From positions 3,262,001 to 3,326,000 of the forward strand of contig JAYKKT010000059.1 in NCBI GenBank assembly GCA_036023115.1: 64,000 nucleotides of DNA, given 5' to 3'. Positions 29,269-41,200 of this stretch are shown here, one piece after another. The position numbers were made by a program, and so were the translations under genes. The DNA comes from Brasenia schreberi (taxonomy: Eukaryota; Streptophyta; Magnoliopsida; Nymphaeales; Cabombaceae). The first letter of the stretch is position 1. Each line of letters begins with the position of its first letter. The notes below the pieces were generated by a model. The model was not told the origin of the DNA, searched no databases, and was given only the letters and a program-made list of their open reading frames with translations.

Positions 29269-32200
29269 GGAATGATAAGGTCCTCATTCCTGAATAACTG
29301 CCATCCCATTGCCAGCAAGGTGCCGTCCTTGTCACCTGGTGGAGCCCCTCACCTGACAAGGACAGTACCTTACATATATACAGAGAGAAACACACACTGA
29401 ACATCAAACAGAGAATAATATCTCAATTCCTTATTATTGATGCATATCAGAGATAACCAAAATCATATCATTGAACAAACATTTAGAAGCATGAAATAAC
29501 CAAAACAAAATTAATCCCATGTGCTCGTTTATTAGATGGATCAAAACTAGCATCATGATCTGTTATTTATAGGCAACATTTCTTCTGGATTGATAGCAAT
29601 GTCAAGGAATAGGTTCTATTTCTTACACCCAAGATGAAGTAAAGTAGACTGCCTGCATGCGGACCTGCTATTGAACAGCTGACCTACCATTACGCCCAAA
29701 CCCTCAGTTGATATGCCCCTTGTGGTGCAGGAGTTGGTTCTTTCAACAAACAACAACAACAACAACTAAGCCTTTTCCCATACTAGACGGGGTCGGCTAC
29801 AGCAGGAGTTGGTTCTTTGATTCTGGAAAATTCGTTACAGGTGATCAATGAAGCTTATCCAAGATTCAGAAACACCTGATATGATGAAAACCTTCCTTTT
29901 ATTCTTTACTCAACTAACAAACATATCATATGAGAATTCATACATCAATCTTTGTTGAAAACTGGCAGATGAGCAGCAATATGTTAAGATGAAGCAACAC
30001 TAGAGGAGGTCCAAATTTTTTCCTAATTCCAAATGACCCAAGAATTTTTTGAGAATGGATGGGCAAATATCACAGAACACTTGCTATGATTACGTAGAAG
30101 ATGTTTTGTTGGTACTTTGCTGTCTTATGCAGTGTACTATCATCAACCTTCACATGATTAATTATATTATCGTTTCATGTGAAGAATGTATTGATATTAT
30201 ATGGAGGAAGACCCCACAGAACCGCTTAAACAGATGAAAAACTCAAGAAAGAACCACACATTTTACCAACAACTCACAGGGTGTATCATGTGGCTATGAA
30301 GGTAAGATATTTTCTGCAGATTAATTTGCAGAGAGGTAACAGGTTATCAACAGTATGACCATAGGGGGCACTTATGATTCCCCCTTTCCAAACGGTAAAG
30401 GAACATGCAAAACCAACTAAAGACAGATGCATATGTGTTGGGAAAGTTTCAATCTACATATAATGGAATTACTAGTTTGAGATAATATTGATTTTATGAA
30501 GATTGAAGAACAAAATAAAGCGATGGTAATCTGGTGTGCAGACTCTGATTTGAGCCGCCACCCCTTTCTCTTTCTTCTTATTCACTTCTCTAAAATTGTC
30601 TAACCTAGGCAACAAGATTAATTGCATAAGTGCCATTAATGAAGTCCAATTTAAAAGCATCTTTAAAAATAAACAACTAAGAACAAAAATAAGAAACGAA
30701 GACAACAATAAGAAAAGAGCACTGATCGTAATCACTTTCCTTCATATATACCAAAAGCAATAGCTCTATATTCAACTTCAGCTATAGATCTGACCACAAC
30801 AGTCTTATTTTTACTCTTTCAGGAAACTATATTACCACCCACGAGTGTCATATGAGGTAGATTTTATATCTTCAGGAGAATCTCAATCAGCCTAGTCTGC
30901 ATCATTGTATACTTTAATATTTGTATAACCATTATTTTATACATCACACCATATCCTAGAGTACTTTTTAGATACCTTAGTATATGAAATATTGAATCCA
31001 TGTGCATCTAGATGGTGCCTGCATAAATCGACTCATAATACCAACTGCATAAGCTATATATGGACGAGTAATGATTAGATATATAAACTTTCTAACTAAT
31101 TTTTGATATCTAGCCACATCATTCTTATCACATCCATCATCTACTCGCAATTTCTCATTAACATTCATGGGAATATGAAGAGGTTTAGACTCTAACATCT
31201 TTATATCTTGTAATAAGTCCAATGCATATTTTCTTTGATTTAAGAAAATATCATTGTTATGGATTTACAATGCATCTTTGTTATGGATTTACAAATAAAA
31301 AAATAGACAAAGAAGAAAAGAGTACATTGAGCTATTCAAACTAAATGGTGGAACCTCAAAAGCGAGAAAAAAGATATATTTAAACAGAAAGTCCTTCAAG
31401 GAGATGTTTGAAATTATGTTGGTACACCCTGTGATACGTGGAACAATATGGCTATACATATTAGAAAAGTGGCGAAAGATGTGTTAGGTGTATCTAAGGG
31501 AGGTGTACCGGCACAAAAAGAAGCATGATGGTGGAGTGAAGTAGTGTAAAATAAAATCAAGGCAAAGAGGGCATGTTACAAATTACATTATGCTAAGAAA
31601 ACTAGTGAAACTTTAGAGGCTTATAAGAAAGCAAAGAAGGAAGCAAAAAAGGTCGTGAGTGAAGTAAAAGCTAAAATTTGGGAGGATTTATATAAAAAAC
31701 TCAACTCAAAAGAGGGTGAAAGAGATATTTTTTAAGATAGCTAGGGCTAGAGATAAGAAAACTAAAGATCTTAATTATGTTAGATGCATAAAAGATAAGG
31801 ATGAAAAAATTTTAGTGGCAAATGATGACATAAGAAATAGATGGAAAAACTATTTTTATAAGCTTTTTAATGAAAATAAAGATGTTAGTATTAGCTTAGG
31901 AGAGTTACCAAATCATAAAAGTATATAAACCACAATTTCTACCGACGTATTCAAAAGAATGAAGTCAAAGAAGCTCTTAAACATATAAAGTGTGGTAAAT
32001 CGGTAGGACCATATAATATTACTATAGAAGTTTGGAAAATACTAGGAGAAATAGGAATCACTTGGCTCACAAGACTATTTAATGAAATATGGAAAAACCA
32101 AAAGATGCCCGAGGAATGGAGAGCAAGTACTTATACCCATATATAAGAACAAGGAAGATATTCAAAATTGTGTGAATTATCGAGGTATCAAGTTAATGAG

Positions 32201-35200
32201 CCATACTATTAAATTGTGGGAAAGAATTATCGAACGTAGGTTAAGACAAGTATCAAGTACAAGAGAGAACCAATTTGGATTCATGCCAGGCACATCTATT
32301 GTTGAAGCGATTCACCTTTTGAGACGTCTTATGGAATATTTTAGAGCAAAAAAGAAAGACCTTCATATGATATTTATTGATGTAGAAAAAGCTTATGATA
32401 GGATACCGAGGGAGGTTCTTTAGAGAACTTTGGAAAAAAGAGGTATCCCATTGACATACATTAACCTTATAAGAGACATGTATGATGGTGCAAAAACACG
32501 TGTGAGGACTCATGAAGGAACGATAGACTTCTTTGAAGTTAATATTGGGTTACATCAAGGATCAACTTTAAGTCCATACTTATTTATAATGGTGATTGAT
32601 GAGTTAACAAAACATATTCAAGATGAAGTACCTTGGTGTATGTTATTTGCAGATGACATTGTATTAGTGGAGGAGTCTAAGAAAAAAGTTAATAGAAAAT
32701 TGGAACTATGGAGAGAAACATTAGAAAACAAAGGCCTCTGACTTAGTAGAACAAAGACAAAATATATGGAATGTAAGTTTGATCATTTGGTTACCTCAGA
32801 GGACATAGAAATTAAAATTGGCACATATTGCATCCCCAAAAGGAAAGTTTTAAATACTTAGGGTCAATTTTTCAGAGTGATGGAAGAATTGATGAAGATG
32901 TTACGCATATAATTAATGCTGGTTGGTTAAAATGGAGAGGAGCGTCAGGTATTCTTTGTGATAAGAAGATACCATTAAAGTTAAAAGGTAAATATTATAG
33001 AGTAGCAATTAGGCCTGCCATGTTTTATGGTTCTGAGTGTTGGGTGGGCAGTTAATCATCAACATGTACGAAAGATGTCTGTGACAGAAATGAAGATGTT
33101 GAGATGGATGAGTGGTCATACAAGAAAAGACCGTGTACATAATGAGGTTATTAGAAACAAATTAGGAGTGACACCAATACAGGATAAAATGAGAGTATCG
33201 TTTAAGATGGTTTGGACATATAGAACGAAGATCAAAAGAACATATAAGAAGGTATGAAAAACTAAATTTGGAAAGTATTAAAAAAGCTAGAGGACGACCA
33301 CAAAAGTGTTAAAAATAAACAATAAAGAATGATCTAGCTTATTATGAGTTAACTGCTAACATGGCACACGATAGGGATCTGTGGAAACAAAGAATCCATG
33401 AAGCCGACCCCGTCTAGTATGGGAAAAGGCTTAGTAGTAGTAGTAGTTGTTGTTGTTAAGAAAATATCATTACCATAATAAACTACTTCAATTTCAAGGA
33501 AGTAATACAATTTACTGAGATTTTTAATATCAAATGACTGATGTAGTTCTTGCTTCAACCTCTCAATTTCTTCAATATCATCCCCTGTCACAATTATATC
33601 ATCAACATAAACCAACAATAGTGTTAGTTTCACCCTTTTTTAATAAACAAAGTATGATCACTAACACTTTTAGTTTAACTTAATTTAATAATACTTATAA
33701 TGAATTTTTTAAACCATGCACGAGGTGATTGCTTCAATCCATATATTGTCTTTTTTAACTTGCAAACTTTCTTTGTTTAATTTGTATATCTTGATGTTAG
33801 TTCCATATAAACTTCTTATTTAAGCTCACCCTAGAAGAAGGCATTCTTCACGTCTAATTGTCACATTGTCTACTGTCTTTGGACAACAATACTGATTATA
33901 ACTCTTATAGATGTGGGTTTAGCCACCAGTGCAAATGTCTAATCATAATCAATCCCATAAGATTGATTATACCTCTTGCTACTAGCTGGGCTTTATACCT
34001 TTCCAATGTTCTATCTGCTTTGAATTTAATAGTGTACAACCACTTGCATCCCTTTCTTCCACATGGAAATCACTTACTTCTAATGTTTGATTTCTCTGTG
34101 GTGCATTCAATTCTCATTGCATAGCTTCTACGCAATGTGGTGACTTAGGGGCTTCCCAAAAATGTTTAGAAATCTTATATGCTTCAACATTCAACACAAA
34201 GTTATGATAACTTGGAGATAGATGATCATATGACATAAGGTATTTACCACATAATCTTTTTCTTTTTCTGAGAGTAATAAGAACATCTAAATTTAACTCA
34301 TCTTTACCTTTTCCTTCTAAAATCTCACCATCTTGATTTGAGGAAGAGTCTCCCCTTGGTCCATAGTGTCATGAGAATTTGAACAAATATCTTTTTATCT
34401 CCCTTTATGTAGACTTTAAACTTCTTTTCTTTATATTATAGATCATTCTCCTCTATTAGTTGATCCTCGTAATTTTCTTATGTGGTATTGAATGGCAGCA
34501 CATGCTCATCCGTGATAGGACTTGACGACACAATTTTACTTGGAAAATATAGAGTGGTTTCAAAAAAAAGGTGACATCCACAGAATGTATCTCTTATGTG
34601 TTTTTGGATTATAACATACATATCCCTTATTTTCAATTGAATAACCAAGGAACACACATCTAACTGCTCTAAGATCTAACTTATCAAGAAATAGGCAATG
34701 AATATATACAAAACAAAGACACCCAAATACTCGTGGTGTTACATGAAATGGAGTATTCCCATGTTTTATCATTTGGAAGGAAGTTTTTCCAAAAAAGAAC
34801 ATTAGATGATAGTCTGTTAATAAGGTACACTGCTGTGAGAATTGCTTCTGATCAAAATAATTTAGGAAAATTATGCTCCAACAATAGGGTCCTAGCAACC
34901 TTTAAGATGTGCCTATTTTTCCTTTTCGTAACTCTATTTTGCTGCAGTGTATAAATATTAGACACAGGCAGTTTCATGGATAATACCATGAGATTGCAAG
35001 TATTTATGTAAACAATGATTTATGGATTCACCACCATTATGCGATCTGAATATCTTGATGGTATGTCCAAATTGAGTTTCAACAAGCTTATGAACAATGG
35101 GAAATATGGATGACACTTCATATTTCATTCTCGTGAGATACACAAACGTAAATTTAGAATAGTCATAAATAAAAGTAACAACGTACTGAAATTTTCTTAA

Positions 35201-38200
35201 TGAAGAAATAAAATAAGGACCCCATACATCATAATACGATGCTTGGTTCTTTAACATACATAACATTGAAGGACCATGTCTCTTTGACTCTCAATCTAAA
35301 CTAACTCTCTGATTTTTGAAACTGGAAGATGTTCTAATCGACTATGCCATAATCTCAATTTCTCTTCTATTTTTATGGTTATAATTTACAAATGCATTCT
35401 TTTGTACTGGAATCAGATTGTATAGGAGTATGTAGAACCCATTCCTGAGTTCACCATGTTCAAAGGTTTTTTTCATCCTCAGATCCTGAAATTTACAACC
35501 AGAGGAAGAGAAAGTTGGTGAACAATGTAAATCTCTAACCAATGAACTCACTTATAATAAGTTAAATGAGAATTCAGGAATATATATCACATATTCTAGT
35601 TGAAAATATTTAGTCTGCATCATTCCCTTTTCTTTCATTGGAATTAAGGACCCGTTAGCCAATTTAATATATTGTGGTGTGGATATGGATTTATCACCTA
35701 CCATATAAATAGTTGCACATGAATCTATCACCTAAGTCACACAGACACTTCTAAGGGGTGGAGTGTCGACCCCGACACTGGTGTGACATCGACGCCGACA
35801 TCGTGTCGGTGCAGCATGTCTAAAAAAAAAATTGTATTTTTTTTTTGTAACTCACGGATAAATGGGTCTGAATAATGAAGATTGATTTGTGTATTATGAT
35901 GAAATTAGTAGTTTTTTACCATTTATATGTTTTGCTTTAATATAAAATTGTGTACTTACTATTATAGCTTTATACAATATAAAGTTGCTTCAATGATTTT
36001 GGGTGCGAACAATTGGACTCCATACTCTATGCCTTTGCACAGAATAATCTCTGTCACCAAACACATTTAAAGACCAGGAACATTGCCAGATCAATAGAAT
36101 AGAAGAGTATGACATCACTAGTGGATCCTAGCACAAATACTAGTATATGTTATATCCTACAAAAGATCTTGAAACTCTTTTGAATCCATGACTTGGATAT
36201 TTTGCAGCTCGTAAAATCACTATTTAAGATCATTATGAGGGAACTTGCTAATTGATACCTACGTGCACCCAAAATTAGCAAATACTAGTTGTATTATGAT
36301 TGATTTATGTAGCTTGAATATTATATATAATATATTATATTATATACCCTAGCCGTGTCGCTGCACCCAAAATTTTTGAAATTTGCCGTATCCCGCACTC
36401 GCACCCATGTGACATAGTCTATCACCCAAAATTTAGGTCTTATAAAGGAAGAGTTACCAATTATGTTGTAGGAAGTAGGAATACCTATTTCATTTTTTTC
36501 TGATGAGATAGATGATTGATCTCAAAGCTTCAACTCAAGTTATACGATTTTCTTCCTTAACTCTATCATCTCATCATGCGTAGCCGACTCTATTGTCTTT
36601 TTTATAGAGACAACCACATAATTCCCGTGATCTTTGTAATCGGTTGGTTTTCCTATGATTTCTCAGCATTGATCTCGGATATGTCTTCTCTTCACACAGT
36701 GGGAACATTGTAATTTGTTTTGTCTTCAAACTCTTGGGATCGCCCACCTCCTCTTCCTCTAGTAGCAACTCTTTCACGTTGAAAATTTTCTTGACCTCTT
36801 CTAGCAAAAGCACTTTCCTCACTTTGTGTTTGATCTCCTTTTTCGAGGTTTCTTCTATCTTCTTCTCTTAAAAGAAGAGAATACACAGTACCGACTGAGG
36901 ACAACTCTTCCTTACTAAGTACGTTGATCTTAATGGATTCATATTCGGGTAAAATTCTCCAAAGAAGATCAAATACCTTTCTCACATCGTTATTTATTGT
37001 CCTTTTTTTGATATAGTGACTGCATTTATTTTCTATAATGTGTTATTGTTCATTCCACAACCTATAAAGCTCTCCATAGTAGGCACTTACAAATTTATCT
37101 TCCTCGCGACATTTTCTAATTTTTTATCTTCAAAAAACGAGATGAACATTTAATTACTTATAAGAGTGGCTTATCACAAACACAAATTGATTACTTTATT
37201 TGTAGAAAAAAAGATAGAGTGTGTTGTAAAGATTGTAAGGCAATTCCAGGAGAAAGCTTAACCACCCAACATCGACTTTTAGTTATGGATTTACAAATAA
37301 AAAAATGGACAAAGAAGAAAAGAGTGCATCGAGCTATTCGGACTAAATGGTGGAACCTCAAAAGCGAGAAAGAAGATATATTTAAACAGAAAATGCTTTA
37401 AGGAGATGTTTGAAATTATGTTGGCACACCCTGTGATATGTGGAACAATATGGCTATACATATTAGGAAAGTGGCGAAAGATGTGTTAGGGGTATCTAAG
37501 GGAGGTGTACCGGCACAAAAAGAAGCTTGGTGGTGGAGTGAAGTAGTGCAAAATAAAATCAAGGTAAAGAGGGCATGTTACAAATTACATTATGCCAAGA
37601 AAACTAGTGAAACTTTAGAAGCTTATAAGAAAGCAAAGAAGGAAGCGAAAAAGGCCGTTAGTGAAGCAAAAGCTAAGATTTGGGAGGACTTATATAAAAA
37701 ACTCAACTCAAAAGAGGGTGAAAGAGATATTTTTAGGATAGCTAGGGCTAGAGATAAGAAAACTAAAGATCTTAATTATGTTAGATGCATAAAAGACGAG
37801 GATGAAAAAATTCTAGTGGCAAATGATGATATAAGAAATAGATGGAAAAACTATTTTTATAATCTTTTTAATGAAAATAAAGATGTTAGTATTAGTTTAA
37901 GAGATTTAGCAAAGTCAGAAAAGTATATAAACCACAATTTCTACCGACGTATTCAAAAGAATGAAGTCAAAGAGGCTCTTAAACATATGAAGGGTGGTAA
38001 ATCGGTAGGACCAGATAATATTCCTATAGAAGTTTGGAAAATACTAGGAGAAATAGGAATCACTTGGCTCAGAAGACTATTTAATGAAATATGGAAAAAC
38101 CAAAAGATGCCCGAGGAATGGAGAGCAAGTACACTTATACCCATATATAAGAACAAGGGAGACATTCAAAATTGTGCGAATTATCAAGGTATCAAGTTAA

Positions 38201-41200
38201 TGAGTCATACTATGAAATTATGGGAAAGAATTATCGAACGTAGGTTAAGACAAGTATCAAGTACAACAGAGAACCAATTTGGATTCATGCCAGGGAGATC
38301 TATTGTTGAAGTGATTCACCTTTTGAGATGTCTTATGGAACATTTTAGAGCAAAAAAGAAAGACCTTCACATGATATTTATTTATATAGAAAAAGCTTAT
38401 GATAGGGTACCGAGAGAGGTTCTTTAGAGAACTTTAGAAAAAAGAGGTATCCCATTGACATATATTAACCTTATAAGAGACATGTATGATGGTGCAAAAA
38501 CATGTGTGAGGACTCATGAAACAACGATAGACTTCTTTGAAGTTAATATTGGGTTACATCAAGGATCAACTTTAAGTCCATACTTATTTATAATGGTGAT
38601 GGATGAGTTAACAAAACATATTCAAGATGAAGTACCTTGGTGTATGTTATTTGCAGATGACATTGTATTAGTGGAGGAGTCTAAGGAAAAAGTTAATAGA
38701 AAATTGGAACTATGGAGAGAAACATTAGAAAGCAAAGGCCTCCGACCTAGTAGAACAAAGACAGAATATATGGAATGTAAGTTTGATCATTTGGCTACTT
38801 CAGAGGACATAGAAATTAAAATTGGCACACATTGCATCCCCCAAAAGGAAAGTTTTAAATACCTAGGGTCAATTTTTCAAAGTGATGGAAGAATTGATGA
38901 AGATGTTACTCATATAATTAATGCTGGTTGGTTAAAATGGAGAGGAGCGTCAGGTATTCTTTGTGATAAGAAGATACCATTAAAATTAAAAGGTAAATAT
39001 TATAGAGCAGCAATTAGGCCTGCCATGTTTTATGGTTCTGAGTGTTGGGCAGTTAATCATCAACATGTACAAAAGATGTCTGTGACAGAAATGAAGATGT
39101 TGAGATGGATGAGTGGTCATACAATAAAAGACCGTATACATAATGAGGTTATTAGAAACAAATTAGGAGTGGCACCAATACAGGATAAAATGAGAGAACA
39201 TCATTTAAGATGGTTTGGACATATAGAAAGAAAATCAAAAGAAGAACATATAAGAAGGTATGAAAAACTAAATTTGGAAAGTATTAAAAAAGCTAGAGGA
39301 CGACCACAAAAGTGTTAGAAATAAACAATAAAGAATGATCTAGCTTATTGTGAGTTAACTGCTAACATGGCACACGATAGGGATCTGTGAAAACAAAGAA
39401 TCCATGTAGCCGACCCCGTCTAGTATGGGAAAAGGCTTAGTTGTTGTTGTTATTGTTGTACTTCATATTCCTTTGTGATATTTCGTTTCCTAAAATATGA
39501 TTCTTGTCTCCATATACATGAATGTCTTTCTAATCATAGGAATCATCGATTATATTAACCAGGAGCTTACCAAAGCATCCTCCTTTGACCACCGCTCGAA
39601 ATCTAGGCTGTCTCGAGGAGGGCATACTTGAGTTCCCTTGATGATTCCTAACTTTCTTCTTGATTTAAGAAAAAGTTCTATCGATCTTGTCCATTCTCTA
39701 TAATTCTTACCATTCAATTTTATATTTGTGATTTGCAATGGTTTGATTTTCAGGTCATTCATGCGTACTAAATTCTAGGTCATTCATGTTGAATTCTGAA
39801 ACTCTTCCTTCAATCTCCCTTTCATGATTTTTTGGTTCCTTCAATATTTGAGCTAAGATAATTACAGTTTTGCTTCTAGACTGGTCTACGTCACCTGTCC
39901 CGTAATACTGCTCCTTGTCAATTACGATCTACCGTTGTTTTCTTGGTGAAATCAACAACTCGGCTCTTGTATCATGTTGATTTAATGAAGATTTAATAAT
40001 AAAATAAGGCAAAAAATGATAGAAGATGGTAATCGGGTGTGCAAACTCTGATTTGAGCCGCCACCCCTTTCTCTTTCTTATTCACTTCTTTAAAATTGTC
40101 TAACCTAGGATGGTAGGGTTTGTTGAAGAATATGAGTTTAGAGTCTGTTTTAGTAAATTTGATGTTTTAGGATAGTAAATTTGATGTTTTAGGTATTATT
40201 ATAATCTGGAGTACTGAGGGTATTTTGGTTATTTTATGTTTTACAACTCCTTATATAAGGGCTGATAGGTCTTATTAGGGTTAAGACTTAAGAGTGTTTG
40301 TGATTAAGAAAGAGAGAGAAAGAGGGGGAGCGACCTCCATTGGAGGGGGTGCGGCCTCCATTGGAGGTCTGCTTCCTCCTCCGATCTCTACATTTCCTCT
40401 TAAATGTGTATGATTTTTTCCTTGTTCGCTGCGTAATTGTATTTTTCAACATGGTATCAGAGCTATAAGGCATGATTGGTAGCAAAAAACTGGCAGAAGG
40501 CGACTGCCTAAGTTGAGTTTCGTCGCTTCACGGGGAGACGTTATTGCATCGTGAAAAGCAAAGCACGTCTTGGAGCGATTGTGCACAATAAAACTGCTAC
40601 AGCTCTGTGTCTTGCATTTGTGAAGAATGAAGATAAATTCGAGTTCAGCAAATCATAGAGGCACTCAAGGCCAACTTCAAAGATAAGTACGATGAGCGAA
40701 AGAAATGGGGTGGCGGCATCATGGGTTCCAAGTCTCAGGCTAAGACCAAGGCCAAGGAAAAGCTTCTAGCTAAGGAAGCTGCACAAAGGATGACTTAGGA
40801 ACAAACTTTAGTGGCTGAAATCTAGGAAAGTCAATCAATTGTTTGCTGTTTAGGAGAGTATCCTCTCGAGACAATGAAATTCATTCCTCGATTGGTTTTT
40901 TTTTCCAGTTTTTTTTGTTTTCTTTACTGTTGTCTAAGGCATTATACATGGTTGTTATTCAGTTAGTGCAAACTGCACCTCGGTTGCTGCAGCTATCTGC
41001 ACCTTTGGCTGTGCAAACAAGGGCACTTGGCAGTTCGTGAGTAACTTGCACACTAATTGTTTGTTGAAATGCCCAATAGAGCCTGATGAATGCTGGTGCG
41101 TGTGGAAAGATGGAGGATGAAGCAAATTATAAGTACTTGTATGAATGACCAAAAGGATAAGTTATGGCCGATGTTGCAGAAGCTTGGTGTGATCATGAAA

